Counted from the stretch's first letter, positions 26,372 through 37,501 are shown. The stretch: DNA of 64,000 nt from Pseudomonas pharyngis (GCF_021602345.1 NZ_BQID01000008.1:1-64000); one strand, 5' to 3'. Made by a program: numbers and translations. The notes: a model not told the origin generated them from the letters alone.

Positions 26372-26998
26372 ATGAACTCCGTTTTTATTGTCGACGATCA
26401 CCCGGTCATCCGCCTCGCCGTTCGAATGCTGCTGGAGCATGAAGGTTATAAAGTCGTCGGAGAAACCGATAACGGTGTCGATGCCATGCAGATGATTCGC
26501 GAATGCATGCCCGACCTGATCGTTCTCGACATCAGCATTCCCAAGCTCGATGGCCTGGAAGTCCTGGCCCGCTTCAACGCCATGAGCTCACCATTCAAGA
26601 CACTGGTACTGACTGCGCAATGCCCGACCCTGTTCGGCATTCGCTGTATGCAGTCGGGTGCATCGGGTTACGTGTGCAAGCAGGAAGACCTGAGTGAACT
26701 GGTCAGTGCGATCAAAGCGGTCCTTTCCGGTTACAACTACTTTCCCAGCCAGGCTTTGAACCCTGTTCGTCATGATGACGTGCGTTATGCCGAGCTGGAA
26801 CTTTTCAAATCAGTCAATGATCGGGAACTCATGGTTTTGCAACTTTTCGCCCAAGGCCGCACAAACAAGGAAATTGCCAAAGGCATGTTTCTCAGCAACA
26901 AAACAGTAAGCACTTATAAAAAACGACTGATGCAAAAACTGAAGGCCAAGTCTCTCGTAGAACTTATCGAAATGGCCAAACGTAACGCACTCGTGTGA
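26372..26998 (+). CDS. RocA2/BvgA-like response regulator
   Basis: A 208-residue NarL-family regulator: receiver with FIVDDHPVIRLAVRMLL and phosphoacceptor Asp53 in IVLDIS, then a LuxR helix-turn-helix (VNDRELMVLQLFAQGRTNKEIA). I use ATG 26372 rather than TTG 26366. Its partner hybrid kinase starts 8 bases after its stop. In P. aeruginosa the RocA/RocS-type systems control fimbrial (cup) and other surface genes; that role is inferred here. Confidence 0.85.
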   Translation: MNSVFIVDDHPVIRLAVRMLLEHEGYKVVGETDNGVDAMQMIRECMPDLIVLDISIPKLDGLEVLARFNAMSSPFKTLVLTAQCPTLFGIRCMQSGASGYVCKQEDLSELVSAIKAVLSGYNYFPSQALNPVRHDDVRYAELELFKSVNDRELMVLQLFAQGRTNKEIAKGMFLSNKTVSTYKKRLMQKLKAKSLVELIEMAKRNALV

Positions 26999-27006
26999 GA
27001 GCCAAC

Positions 27007-30000
27007 ATGCCCAGCCGTTTAGTGAGTCTCCTGATTGCATTGAGTGCATGCCTGGGTTTCTGCACCTCTGCAACAGCCGCATCACCCACCTCGCAAGATT
27101 TCACCCTGCTCGGTCGCTCGACCGAACCGACGGTGCAGGCCTTGTTCGATCCATCGCAAGTGGCGTGGCTGCACACTCGCAATGAGCTGGTTCTGGGGAC
27201 TTCCGCGCCAGACTATCCTCCCTTCGACATGACGGCCAGCGGACAAGACTACGAAGGCTACACGGCGGATTACGCAGTACTGATTGGTCAGGCGACCGGT
27301 CTGCCGATCAGGGTCAAACGCTTCGCCACGCGGGAGGTCGCCATACGGGCATTGATCGACGGCCAGATCGACATGCTCGGCACTGCCAACGGATTCGAGG
27401 CAGGAAACGCCGAAATAGTACTGTCCAGGCCTTACGCCATCGATCAACCGGTCCTTGTGACACGTGAGGGCGAAACCCGCACGCTGACCGAAGGTCTGGC
27501 AGGCCTGCGACTCAGCATGCTGTATCACTACCTGCCGCTGGATGATGTCAAGGCCATGTATCCCAAGGCCCTCATCACCTCTTATCCGTCCTACCAGAAC
27601 GCAATCAACGCAGTCGCGTTCGACCAGGCGGACGTGTTTCTCGGCGACACCATTTCCACCCACTACATGATCAACAAGGGTTACCTGAACAACATCCGCA
27701 TGGCCAGTTTCGGCAAGCATGAGGCTCACGGTTTCAGCTTCGCCGTACATCGCAACAATCCACAGCTGCTCGCCATCATCAATACTGCGCTAAAGGCCGT
27801 GCCGGGCAGCGAGCGCGAAAATATCGCCAAACGGTGGAGCGTGGGCAGCGACGTACTTCTGACCGACCAGAGGCTGCAACTGACCAAACGTGAAGAGCAG
27901 TGGCTGAAAAAACATCCGGTGCTGAGCGTGGTCGTCAACGAGGCTTTCGCGCCCCTGACGTTTTTTGACAGTGACGGCAACTTTCGCGGCATCAGCGCCG
28001 ACTTGCTGGAACTCATCCGTCTGCGCACCGGACTGCGCTTCGAAATCCGTCGCAGCCGCAGCGACGCCGAAATGGTCAAGCAGGTCGAACACCACCAGGC
28101 TGACCTGATCGCAGCCTTGCTCCCTACTGCCCAGCGCGAGGAAACCCTGAAGTTCAGTCGTCCCTACCTGGAAAATTCATACGTACTGCTGACCCGAAAA
28201 GCCGCCGACAGCCCTACTCACCTGGGTCAACTCAAACGCAAGCGCCTTGCGATTGCTCAGGGCAATCCGATGATCGAATACCTGCGCAGCGAGTTTCCAC
28301 GCATCCATCTGATCGAAACGCCGGACACCTTCAGTGCAGTGGCGCTGCTCGACGAAGGTCAGGTCGAAGGCGCAGTGAATTCCCTCGTCATCGCAAACTA
28401 CTTCATCGCCTCGCGAACCTTCGAACATCCCCTGCAGATCACCACCACCATCGGCACCCGGCAGGCAGCGTTCTCTCTGGCGACTGCCCGGGACAACACG
28501 GAACTGGGCTCGATCATCGACAAGACGCTGATGAGCATCACACCCGAAGAACTGGGCATCATCAATGGTCGCTGGCGGGGCTACTCAAACATTTCGCAAG
28601 GCACCTGGCATCAATACCAGCGTTTCTTCTTTCAGTTGATCGGCGGCGCCTGCCTGCTGTTGTTGCTGTCGTTGCTCTGGAATGCCTACATGCGGCGCCA
28701 GATCAAACAACGCAAATCGGCCGAACGGGCCTTGAACGACCAACTGGAGTTCATGGGTTCACTGGTCAACGGGACGCCCCACCCAATCTACGTGCGTGAC
28801 CGACAGGGCCTGCTGCAAAGCTGCAATGACAGTTATCTTCAGGCCTTCAATGCCCGGCGCGAAGACGTCATCGGCAAAGATGTCATGCAGGGAGCACTGA
28901 ACAACGCTTTCGAGGCACAGGCGTATCAGGCCGACTATCAACGGGTAGTGACCGAAGGCAAACCACTGGTGCTCGACCGGCCGTTGCATATAGGCAACCG
29001 ACGACTGACGATCTATCACTGGATCCTGCCGTACCGGGACTCCAGCGGCGAAGTCCAGGGGATCATCGGCGGCTGGATCGACATCAGCGAACGCCGCGAA
29101 CTGCTCGATGAACTTCGCGCGGCCAAGGAACGGGCAGACGAAGCCAACCGGGCCAAGAGTACGTTTCTGGCAACCATGAGTCACGAGATCCGCACGCCGA
29201 TGAACGCAGTGATCGGCATGCTCGAGCTGACGCTCAAACGCATGGATCATACCCACCCGGACCGCTCCGGCATTGAAACGGCCTACCATTCGGCCAGGGA
29301 TCTGCTGGGCCTGATCGGTGACATTCTGGACATTGCCCGCATCGAATCCGGGCGACTGAGCCTGAATCCCGAGCGAATCAACCTGATCGACACCGTGGGT
29401 TCGGTGGTGCGAATCTTCGAAGGGCTCGCCCGGCAGAAACAGCTGTCACTGACAGTGTCCGTCTCGCCTCCTGAACTGAATGTCGATGTGGAACTCGATC
29501 CTCTGCGCTTCAAACAGGTGCTGTCGAACCTGATCAGCAATGCGATCAAGTTCACCGAGGCAGGACAGGTCAGAATCACACTGGATGTTCTGCCCACGGA
29601 TGATAGCGAAGGCTCGATGGTGCAGCTGACCGTACAGGACAGTGGCATCGGGATCACGACGCAGGATCAGTTGCGGTTGTTCGAACCTTTTGCCCAGGCC
29701 GGCCAGGATGGGCAACGAACCGTCAGCGGCGCAGGACTCGGGCTGGTCATCAGCCGCAACCTGTGCGAAATGATGGGTGGAAAACTGCGATTGAGCAGCC
29801 TGCCCGGAATTGGCACCCAGGTTCGGGTATCGCTACCGGTGACCATTCTGCCTGCACAAGTGGCGAGAGCTGAAGATGAACCACAGATTCAGACATCCCT
29901 GATTCCGTTGACGGTTCTGGTGGTCGATGACCATCCGGCCAATCGACTGCTGATGTGCCAGCAACTGGAATACCTCGGCCATCGATTCTGTATCGCCGAA

Positions 30001-30651
30001 GATGGCCAGCGCGGGCTGGAACAATGGAAGAACGGCGAATTCGATCTGGTCATCGCCGATTGCAACATGCCCGTCATGAACGGTTATGAGCTGACCCGGG
30101 CGATTCGTCAGCACGAAAAGCTTACCAGTCGCCCGGCCTGCACAGTGCTGGGATTCACCGCCAATGCCCAGCCGGAAGAGATCCTGCGCTGCAAACAGGC
30201 GGGCATGAACGAATGCCTGTTCAAACCCCTGAGCCTCAACAGCCTGAGCCAATGGGTCAACGGTGTTCAGCCGCTATTTCGTGCACCGGCGTTCAACTTG
30301 CAGGGGCTGGCGCAGCTGACCGGTGACAACCCCTCGCAAACCCACCGACTGCTGGCAGAACTGCTCAACAGCAGTCGCCTCGATCGGCAGGAGTTACAAG
30401 CACTGTCCCTCACCCGGGATCCCTCCGCGCTGGCCGTCATCGCACACAAGATCAAAGGTGCCGCACGCATTGCCCAGGCCTCGCGTCTGATCGACTGCTG
30501 CGATGCGCTTGAGCAGGCTTGTCTGCAAGCACTGCCGTGGGAAGAAATCGAGCGTCATTGCCAGGCCAGTCGCCTCGCTATCCTGGAACTGGAGCAGGCA
30601 CTGGAACAGCAACTGGCGCGGATCGCCAAAAGCAAAATGGCCGGGGCTTAA
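27007..30651 (+). CDS. RocS2/BvgS-like unorthodox hybrid sensor kinase
   Basis: A ~1214-residue protein. Signal peptide residues 1-25; two periplasmic solute-binding-type (SBP_bac_3) domains about 45-275 and 290-515; one membrane span near 540. Then come a PAS-like domain ~575-690, HisKA with [10 protein letters not shown] (His ~725), HATPase ending ~930, a receiver ([10 protein letters not shown], acceptor Asp ~1017) and an Hpt domain with AHKIKG (His ~1145). This is the BvgS layout with a complete His-Asp-His relay. A GTG at 26995 is an alternative start. It pairs with the preceding regulator. Confidence 0.88.
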   Translation: MPSRLVSLLIALSACLGFCTSATAASPTSQDFTLLGRSTEPTVQALFDPSQVAWLHTRNELVLGTSAPDYPPFDMTASGQDYEGYTADYAVLIGQATGLPIRVKRFATREVAIRALIDGQIDMLGTANGFEAGNAEIVLSRPYAIDQPVLVTREGETRTLTEGLAGLRLSMLYHYLPLDDVKAMYPKALITSYPSYQNAINAVAFDQADVFLGDTISTHYMINKGYLNNIRMASFGKHEAHGFSFAVHRNNPQLLAIINTALKAVPGSERENIAKRWSVGSDVLLTDQRLQLTKREEQWLKKHPVLSVVVNEAFAPLTFFDSDGNFRGISADLLELIRLRTGLRFEIRRSRSDAEMVKQVEHHQADLIAALLPTAQREETLKFSRPYLENSYVLLTRKAADSPTHLGQLKRKRLAIAQGNPMIEYLRSEFPRIHLIETPDTFSAVALLDEGQVEGAVNSLVIANYFIASRTFEHPLQITTTIGTRQAAFSLATARDNTELGSIIDKTLMSITPEELGIINGRWRGYSNISQGTWHQYQRFFFQLIGGACLLLLLSLLWNAYMRRQIKQRKSAERALNDQLEFMGSLVNGTPHPIYVRDRQGLLQSCNDSYLQAFNARREDVIGKDVMQGALNNAFEAQAYQADYQRVVTEGKPLVLDRPLHIGNRRLTIYHWILPYRDSSGEVQGIIGGWIDISERRELLDELRAAKERADEANRAKSTFLATMSHEIRTPMNAVIGMLELTLKRMDHTHPDRSGIETAYHSARDLLGLIGDILDIARIESGRLSLNPERINLIDTVGSVVRIFEGLARQKQLSLTVSVSPPELNVDVELDPLRFKQVLSNLISNAIKFTEAGQVRITLDVLPTDDSEGSMVQLTVQDSGIGITTQDQLRLFEPFAQAGQDGQRTVSGAGLGLVISRNLCEMMGGKLRLSSLPGIGTQVRVSLPVTILPAQVARAEDEPQIQTSLIPLTVLVVDDHPANRLLMCQQLEYLGHRFCIAEDGQRGLEQWKNGEFDLVIADCNMPVMNGYELTRAIRQHEKLTSRPACTVLGFTANAQPEEILRCKQAGMNECLFKPLSLNSLSQWVNGVQPLFRAPAFNLQGLAQLTGDNPSQTHRLLAELLNSSRLDRQELQALSLTRDPSALAVIAHKIKGAARIAQASRLIDCCDALEQACLQALPWEEIERHCQASRLAILELEQALEQQLARIAKSKMAGA

Positions 30652-30700
30652 CTATGCTTGAAGGCTGAGCAGTGTGCTTAACCTACACGGAGAGTCTGCA

Positions 30701-33643
30701 ATGCCCAGCCCACTGCGCCCGGAAAGACGCCGGTTTCCGCTGCATGTACACATCAGCGTCATGTTCACCTTTCTGCTGTTGCTCACCGGGGTGGTGCTGG
30801 GCTTGTTCAACTACCACCAGACCACACACATCATTCTGTCGAGCAGTGAAAAGCTGTTCAGCCGGATCGAACAGGATGTACGTCTCGACCTGCAGGCCAC
30901 TTATGCACCGATCCGGCACCTGCTGAGCCTGCTGGCAGAGACCCCCGCCGCCGGATCTTTCAACCTCGAATCGCGCATGGCGCTGCTCAAGCCGTTCAGT
31001 CAATCCCTGACGAACAACCCGGATCTGGCCTCGCTGTATCTGGGTTATGGCAATGGCGATTTTTTCATGGTTCGTCCGTTGCGCACGTCAGCGCTGAAAA
31101 CCCTGCTCAAGGCACCGGACGCAGCAGCGTTTCAAGTCTGGAGCATCGAACATGACGCCAGCGGTCAGACACATTCACAGTCACTGTTCTTCGACCAGGC
31201 ACTGTCCCCGGTCGGCCGACAGGACCACCCCGATGATCCTTATGATCCTCGCAGCCGGGCGTGGTACATCAACGCACGGCAGCAGGCCGAACAGATCACC
31301 ACCGAACCCTACGTCTTTTTCTCCACCCACAACGTTGGCACGACGCTGGCCCGACGCAGCGGCGAGTACGCCGTGATCGGCGCCGACCTGACCCTTGATG
31401 CACTCTCCGCGACCCTGATCAAACACGTGGTGACACCGGCCACGGAAATCGTCCTGTTCGACGCCGACGGCAACGCCGTGGCTTACCCCGACAGCCGCCG
31501 GCTGATCGTCGATGACCGCACGGCGCGCCTGGCCAAGGCTGCCGATTTGAGCCCCGCCTTGCACACCTTGTTGTCCGGGCACCAGGGCAATCGGCTCGAA
31601 GTAGACGGCCGACAATGGATCGTCGCCCGCAGCCAGCTGCAGGAAGGCGGACCGAAAGGTTTACAGATGGCTTTACTGGTGCCCGAAGACGAACTGCTGG
31701 TCGATGCCTATCGCCTGCGCTGGCAAGGAGCGCTCATCACGCTGGCTACCTTGCTGCTATGTCTGCCGCTCGGCTGGCTGATCTCGCGGGTACTGGTGAC
31801 GCCCTTGCATGCCTTGGTCAAGGAAGCCGATGCAATTCGCAGCTTCGACTTCAATTTCCCGGTGACCCGCCGATCGCTGGTGCTGGAGATTGACCAGTTG
31901 AGCCTGTCGATGGCTCGCATGAAAGACACCCTGGCCAGCTTCTTTCGCATCACTGACAGCCTGACCGCCGAAACCCGCTTCGACCCGCTGCTGCAACGGG
32001 TACTGTTCGAGACAGTGCAGATCGCCCAGGCCCAGGCGGGGCTGATTTATCTGCGTGAAAACGATGGCAATCGCATGGAGCCCTACGGCCTGGTGGTCGC
32101 AGACTCGTCTCAACCGTTGGCGACATTCGATCTGCAAAGCCGCAGTCTAGAAGCCTCGCAAAGCCCCGAATGGTTCCGGCAACTGGCCAACGCCGACACG
32201 GTCGTGAGCAACCTGGGTTTCGAACAGGCCACCGACCTGCAGAAAGTGCTGCTGGCCATGGGTTCGCCGAGGGTGCATTTGATTGGAATCCGTCTGCATA
32301 ACCGGCACAACGAAACCGTCGGCCTGCTGGTGCTGTTGATCAACGATGGCGGCACGCCGAGTGACCTGGAAAAACTCCGGCCAGATCGCATCGCCTTTCT
32401 GCAAGCGGTGTCCGGGGCGGCCGCGGTGAGTATCGAGAGTCAACGCCTGCAAGCCAGACAGAAACAACTGCTGGATGCTTTCATTCAACTGCTGGCCGGC
32501 GCCATTGATGCCAAGAGTCCTTATACCGGCGGGCATTGCCAGCGCGTGCCGGAACTGACCCTGATGCTCGCCCGTGCCGCTGCAGCCAGTCAGGCCCCGG
32601 CCTTCAGCGATTACCAGCCGAGCGAAGACGAATGGGAAGCCTTGCACATCGCTGCATGGCTGCACGACTGCGGCAAGGTCACGACCCCGGAATACGTGGT
32701 CGACAAAGCCACCAAGCTGGAGACCCTGAACGATCGCCTTCACGAAATCCGCACCCGCTTCGAAGTGCTCAAGCGCGACGCCTGGATCAACTATTGGCAA
32801 GCCCTGGCGTTGGGCGGTGAAGAACAGCAACTGGCCGGTCTACGCGAGGCCACCCTGAAAGCACTGGATGATGATTTTGCGTTCGTCGCCCGCTGCAATC
32901 TGGGCAGTGAAACCATGCTCGAGGTTGACCTGCAACGTCTGCAAGGCATCGCGCAACGCACCTGGACGCGCACGCTGGATGATCGCTTGGGCCTGTCATG
33001 GGAGGAGAACCGGCGTCAGGCACGCACCCCGGCACCGACCCTGCCGGTCACCGAACCGCTGCTGGCGGACAAGCCCGAACATCTGCTGGAGCGCGCCGAA
33101 AGCGAGCTGATCCCGGAAGACAATCCGTGGGGTTTCAAACTCGACGTGCCGCCCTACAAATACAATCGCGGCGAGCTGTACAACCTCTGCATCCCCCGGG
33201 GCACGCTGACCCGCGAAGAACGCTACATCATCAACCACCACATGGTGCAGACGATCCTGATGCTCAGCCACCTGCCCTTCCCCGGACACCTGAACAGCGT
33301 CGCGGAAATCGCTGGCGGGCATCACGAAAAGATGGATGGCACCGGTTATCCCAAGCGCCTGAAGCGCGAAGACATGAGCCTGCCGGCGCGCATGATGGCG
33401 ATTGCCGATATTTTCGAAGCCCTGACCGCCGCCGATCGCCCGTACAAAAAGGCCAAGTCCCTGAGCGAAGCACTGGGGATCATGGCCACCATGTGCCGCG
33501 ACGCGCACATCGATGCCGAGCTATTCGAGCTGTTCATTCGCGATGGCGTGTATCTGCAATACGCCACGCGTTTTCTCGATCCACGGCAGATCGATGCCGT
33601 GGACCCGGCGGCCGTCCTGCTCAAGGCAGGCCTGACGACGTGA
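30701..33643 (+). CDS. Cache-HAMP-GAF-HD-GYP membrane signalling protein
   Basis: A 980-residue protein. Membrane spans lie near residues 17-38 and 340-362 and enclose a double-Cache sensor; HAMP ~365-415, GAF ~430-590 and an HD-GYP domain follow. The HD pair is in WLHDCGK (~655), and HHEKMDGTGYP is near 874. About 150 residues rich in Glu, Leu and Pro are inserted between the first HD segment and the RGTLTREERYIINHHMVQT helix. The metal-binding residues look complete, so it probably degrades c-di-GMP. The ATG at 30701 follows ACGGAG; the GTG at 30674 does not have a site. Confidence 0.85.
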   Translation: MPSPLRPERRRFPLHVHISVMFTFLLLLTGVVLGLFNYHQTTHIILSSSEKLFSRIEQDVRLDLQATYAPIRHLLSLLAETPAAGSFNLESRMALLKPFSQSLTNNPDLASLYLGYGNGDFFMVRPLRTSALKTLLKAPDAAAFQVWSIEHDASGQTHSQSLFFDQALSPVGRQDHPDDPYDPRSRAWYINARQQAEQITTEPYVFFSTHNVGTTLARRSGEYAVIGADLTLDALSATLIKHVVTPATEIVLFDADGNAVAYPDSRRLIVDDRTARLAKAADLSPALHTLLSGHQGNRLEVDGRQWIVARSQLQEGGPKGLQMALLVPEDELLVDAYRLRWQGALITLATLLLCLPLGWLISRVLVTPLHALVKEADAIRSFDFNFPVTRRSLVLEIDQLSLSMARMKDTLASFFRITDSLTAETRFDPLLQRVLFETVQIAQAQAGLIYLRENDGNRMEPYGLVVADSSQPLATFDLQSRSLEASQSPEWFRQLANADTVVSNLGFEQATDLQKVLLAMGSPRVHLIGIRLHNRHNETVGLLVLLINDGGTPSDLEKLRPDRIAFLQAVSGAAAVSIESQRLQARQKQLLDAFIQLLAGAIDAKSPYTGGHCQRVPELTLMLARAAAASQAPAFSDYQPSEDEWEALHIAAWLHDCGKVTTPEYVVDKATKLETLNDRLHEIRTRFEVLKRDAWINYWQALALGGEEQQLAGLREATLKALDDDFAFVARCNLGSETMLEVDLQRLQGIAQRTWTRTLDDRLGLSWEENRRQARTPAPTLPVTEPLLADKPEHLLERAESELIPEDNPWGFKLDVPPYKYNRGELYNLCIPRGTLTREERYIINHHMVQTILMLSHLPFPGHLNSVAEIAGGHHEKMDGTGYPKRLKREDMSLPARMMAIADIFEALTAADRPYKKAKSLSEALGIMATMCRDAHIDAELFELFIRDGVYLQYATRFLDPRQIDAVDPAAVLLKAGLTT

Positions 33644-34126
33644 TCAGCAATCGGTCAGACGCAGGAAGATCGCCGCCAGTTGTTCGATACCGGCCTGATC
33701 GTCCGTACCAAAACGCGCGAGCTTCGGGCTGTCGAGGTCGAGCACACCGATCAGGCGACCGTCCTTGACCAACGGGACCACCAGTTCGCTGTTCGACGCG
33801 CTGTCGCAGGCGATATGGCCGGGGAACGCATGAACGTCTTCGACCCGCTGCGTCTGCAGGCTGGCAGCCGCCGCTCCGCAAACGCCCCGACCGAACGGAA
33901 TGCGCACGCAGGCGATCTGGCCCTGGAACGGGCCGAGCACCAGCTCTTCATTGCGATTGAGGTAGAAACCGGCCCAGTTCAGGTCATCGAGCTGGTTGAA
34001 CAGGAACGCCGAAAACTGCGCGGCGTTGGCGATGAAATCGCGCTCGTCCGCCAGCAGCGACTCCAGTTGCGCGGCCAACATGCCATAGCCTTCGAGGCCC
34101 TGGCCGCTCTGCTGCAAATCAATCAT
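33644..34126 (-). CDS. msrC: Free methionine-(R)-sulfoxide reductase (GAF type)
   Basis: A 160-residue single GAF domain. Cys73 and Cys83 in IACVRIPFGRGVCG and Cys107 in HIACDSASNSE have the same spacing as the three catalytic/resolving cysteines of E. coli fRMsr. It reduces free methionine-R-sulfoxide with thioredoxin. Its ATG overlaps the stop of the ATPase gene by 4 bases, so the two are coupled. Confidence 0.9.
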   Translation of the reverse strand: MIDLQQSGQGLEGYGMLAAQLESLLADERDFIANAAQFSAFLFNQLDDLNWAGFYLNRNEELVLGPFQGQIACVRIPFGRGVCGAAAASLQTQRVEDVHAFPGHIACDSASNSELVVPLVKDGRLIGVLDLDSPKLARFGTDDQAGIEQLAAIFLRLTDC

Positions 34127-35013
34127 GCCTTGTGCTCCAACAATTTCAGTCCCACCCAATAACGGGCGAATTGGTAGGCGCAACGTCCGTTGCGGTTGCC
34201 GCGGCCGGTTGCCCAGCGCACGGCGAGGATGTCCAGTTGTTCGTCGCGTTCCCAGCTCAGGCCGGCCTTGGCGGCCAACTGGCCGATCCAGTGTTCGACG
34301 ACGTTGAGGAAATGTTCCTGGGTAAACGGATAGAACGACAGCCACAGGCCGAAGCGATCCGACAGCGCGATCTTGTCTTCCACCGCTTCGCTCGGATGCA
34401 GTTCGCCATCGACGCGCTTCCAGTTTTCGTTGTCGCTTTCCTTCTCCGGCACCAGATGGCGGCGGTTGGAGGTGGCGTACAACAACACGTTGTCCGGCGC
34501 CTGTTCGAGCGAGCCGTCCAGCACACTTTTCAGCACGCGGTAGTCGCCTTCGCCGGACTCGAACGACAGGTCATCGCAGAACAGCACAAAACGTTGCGGC
34601 AGCTTGGCGATCTGCTCCACCACCCGTGGCAGGTCCGCCAGGTGATCACGCTCGATTTCGATCAGACGCAAACCGGCCTTGGCGTGTTCAGCCAGCAACG
34701 CACGCACCAGCGACGATTTACCGGTACCGCGCGACCCCCACAGCAGCGCATGGTTGGCCGGCATGCCGTCGAGAAATTGCTGAGTGTTGCGGCCCAGTTG
34801 CTCCAGCTGCCGGTCGACGCCGATCAGGTCCGACAGGCGCATGTCGAGGCTGACTTCCAGCGGCAGCAGATAACCGCTGCGACCGTCACGTTGCCAGCGA
34901 GCGGCAAGGCAGGTGCCCCAATCGATGACCGGGCGTGGCGCCGGCAGCAGTGGTTCGATCCGCGCCAGAACCGACTCGGCGCGCTCAAGAAAAGCATTCA
35001 ATCGGGAATCCAC
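34123..35013 (-). CDS. DUF815-type AAA-like ATPase
   Basis: A 296-residue protein with Walker A in LWGSRGTGKSSLVRALL (~residue 92), Walker B in VLFCDDLSF (~146) and a sensor-like YATSNRRHL (~185). This is the DUF815 ATP-binding family. The biological role is unknown. It is translationally coupled to msrC, but a shared function is not established. Confidence 0.82.
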   Translation of the reverse strand: MDSRLNAFLERAESVLARIEPLLPAPRPVIDWGTCLAARWQRDGRSGYLLPLEVSLDMRLSDLIGVDRQLEQLGRNTQQFLDGMPANHALLWGSRGTGKSSLVRALLAEHAKAGLRLIEIERDHLADLPRVVEQIAKLPQRFVLFCDDLSFESGEGDYRVLKSVLDGSLEQAPDNVLLYATSNRRHLVPEKESDNENWKRVDGELHPSEAVEDKIALSDRFGLWLSFYPFTQEHFLNVVEHWIGQLAAKAGLSWERDEQLDILAVRWATGRGNRNGRCAYQFARYWVGLKLLEHKA

Positions 35014-35179
35014 GTCTTCTCCTCGGGCTCGTTCACAGTAATGATGGCGGTGCAGCGACGACAGACAGCGTTCGAAACCTGTCCCAGGCCTTGTTACAAG
35101 GCGCTTCGGGAACCCCGGAATCCGTGCATGATCGACTATGCTTGAGCAGCGAAGGGAAACGGAAGTGGTTCAACACCCC

Positions 35180-37501
35180 ATGGATATCAAATTCACCCAC
35201 CGGCTGTCGTACAAACAGGCCCGGCTTACCGTGCTGGTCGGGTTCATTCTGGGCACGCTGCTCAGCCTGCTGCAAATCGGCATCGATTATGCCAGTGAAG
35301 ACGCGTCCATCAACCGTGAAATCCTGTCGTTGCTGGAAATCAGCCATAACCCGGCCTCGCGCATCGCCTACAACATCGACGCCGAACTGGCGCAAGAACT
35401 GACCCTGGGCCTGCTGCGCTCGCCAGCGATCATCTCGGCGCAACTGACCGACAACAATCAGACGGTGCTGGCCAACGTCAAACGGCCGGAGCTGCAAAGC
35501 GGCTACCGGATGATCAGCGACTTCCTGTTCGGCGCCAAACGTCAGTTTGAAGACCGCCTCTATCTCGATCACTTGCCCAACGAATCCCTAGGCACCCTGA
35601 AACTGGAAGTCGACACCTACGCGTTCGGCAGCCGCTTCCTGCGCCGTGCCGAGGTCACGTTGCTCAACGGCTTCGCCCGCAGCCTGATTCTCACCGGAAT
35701 TCTGCTCGCGCTGTTCTACGTGATGCTGACCAAACCGCTGGTACGGGTAATCCGCGAACTCAGCGGTCGCGACCCGCGCAGCGCCGAGCCGACCACCCTG
35801 GAATGTCCAGCCGGGCATGCCAATGACGAGATCGGCGTGCTGGTCAAGGTCGCCAACCAGCAGTTCGAGAACATCGCCACGGAAATCCAGCAGCGACGCA
35901 ATGCGGAAAACCGCCTCACTGAATACCTCGCACAACTCGAAGACATCGTGTCAGCGCGTACCGCAGAGCTCAAGGCGATCAATGCACGACTCAGCCAGTC
36001 CAACCAGGAGCTTGAAGTGGCTCGCAGTACGGCGCTGGACATGGCCGAGGCACGCTCGGCATTTCTCGCCAACATGAGCCACGAGATCCGCACTCCGCTC
36101 AACGGCCTGCTGGGGATGATCGCCCTCTCGCTCGACGGCCCGCTGAATGCCGAACAGCAGCAGCAACTGTCCATCGCCCACGACTCGGGCAAAGTGCTGG
36201 TGGAGCTGCTCAACGACATTCTCGACCTGTCCAAATTCGATGCAGGGCAACTTGAACTCGAACACATTCCCTTCGATCTCGGTTCACTGATCGAAGACAC
36301 CGCCAACCTGCTGTCACAAAACGCGGCACCGAGCGTCGAGCTGACATGCCTGATCGATCCATACTTTCCGGCGCTGGTGCTCGGCGATCCGACCCGGGTC
36401 AGGCAGATCGTCAGCAACCTGCTGTCCAATGCGCTGAAATTCACCCGCTTCGGTCGGGTCGATGTGCGTCTGTCCACCTGGAAGGACGGCGTTCGAATCG
36501 AAGTCTGCGACACCGGCATCGGTATCGCCCAGGAAGCCCAGGTGAAGATTTTCCAGCCGTTCACCCAGGCGGGGGCCGGCATCACTCGTCAGTACGGCGG
36601 CACCGGGCTCGGTCTGGCGCTGACCTACAACCTGTGCGAAGCCATGCAGGGACGTCTGACGATCAGTTCCGAAGTGGGTTTCGGCAGCCAGTTCTGCGCC
36701 GAACTGCCACTGCCCTGCCACACCCGCGCGGTGATTCCGCCACCGTTGCACGGCAAGGTGCTGGCGATCACCAACGCGGTCAGCGGGCTGGCGGAACTGC
36801 TGGAAAGCCTGCTGCCGGTCTGGGGGCTGACCTACGAGCAGCGAACCCTCGACGATCCGCTGCTCGGTCTGTCCCCCGACGTCATCATCACCGATTGCCC
36901 CGAATGCCTGTTCGGCCTGCGCCCGGTGATGACGGCGCCGATTCTGCTGGTGACCGCCTACGGCAGCTTCTTGCCGGGTGAAGAAGCCGCGGCCCTCGCC
37001 CCGTTGCAGCAGCAGGCCCGACCGCTGGCTCGCAACGCGCTGTATCAGAATCTGCGTAGGACGCTGTTGCCGGACCTCACCACCATCGACCGTGCACGCC
37101 TTGAGAGCGTGCCGTCGCAGCGGCGCGGTCGGGTGCTGCTGGTGGAAGACAACCCGGTCAACCAGTTGGTGGCCAAGGGCATGCTGGGCAAACTGGGGTG
37201 CGATGTCGTGGTTGCCGCCCATGGAGTGGAGGCACTGGATCAGCTGGAACACGACGAGTTCGATCTGGTGCTGATGGACTGCAACATGCCAGTGATGGAC
37301 GGCTACGAAGCCAGCCGCCAGATCCGCCAGAGCGGTCGCTGGCCGCACTTGCCGATTGTCGCCCTGACCGCCAACGCGATGTCCGAGGAACGGGAGCGCT
37401 GCCGGGCGGCGGGCATGAGCGACTACCTGGCCAAGCCGTTTCGCCGTGAAGAGCTGGCGGCGCTGCTGGATCAGTGGATACCAACTACGACAACGCTTTG
37501 A
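35180..37501 (+). CDS. sagS: SagS-like hybrid sensor histidine kinase
   Basis: A ~773-residue protein. A membrane span near residues 15-37, a ~130-residue periplasmic domain, and a second span near 175-192 lead to a coiled-coil linker. HisKA follows with [11 protein letters not shown] (His301), then HATPase (TGLGLALTYNLCEAM), a degenerate receiver-like segment (~525-640), and a true receiver (LLVEDNPVNQL, Asp700 in LVLMDCNMPVMDG). There is no Hpt domain, so phosphate must pass to an external Hpt, as SagS does to HptB. The symbol rests on layout and on the adjacent ospR-gpx pair. Confidence 0.78.
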   Translation: MDIKFTHRLSYKQARLTVLVGFILGTLLSLLQIGIDYASEDASINREILSLLEISHNPASRIAYNIDAELAQELTLGLLRSPAIISAQLTDNNQTVLANVKRPELQSGYRMISDFLFGAKRQFEDRLYLDHLPNESLGTLKLEVDTYAFGSRFLRRAEVTLLNGFARSLILTGILLALFYVMLTKPLVRVIRELSGRDPRSAEPTTLECPAGHANDEIGVLVKVANQQFENIATEIQQRRNAENRLTEYLAQLEDIVSARTAELKAINARLSQSNQELEVARSTALDMAEARSAFLANMSHEIRTPLNGLLGMIALSLDGPLNAEQQQQLSIAHDSGKVLVELLNDILDLSKFDAGQLELEHIPFDLGSLIEDTANLLSQNAAPSVELTCLIDPYFPALVLGDPTRVRQIVSNLLSNALKFTRFGRVDVRLSTWKDGVRIEVCDTGIGIAQEAQVKIFQPFTQAGAGITRQYGGTGLGLALTYNLCEAMQGRLTISSEVGFGSQFCAELPLPCHTRAVIPPPLHGKVLAITNAVSGLAELLESLLPVWGLTYEQRTLDDPLLGLSPDVIITDCPECLFGLRPVMTAPILLVTAYGSFLPGEEAAALAPLQQQARPLARNALYQNLRRTLLPDLTTIDRARLESVPSQRRGRVLLVEDNPVNQLVAKGMLGKLGCDVVVAAHGVEALDQLEHDEFDLVLMDCNMPVMDGYEASRQIRQSGRWPHLPIVALTANAMSEERERCRAAGMSDYLAKPFRREELAALLDQWIPTTTTL

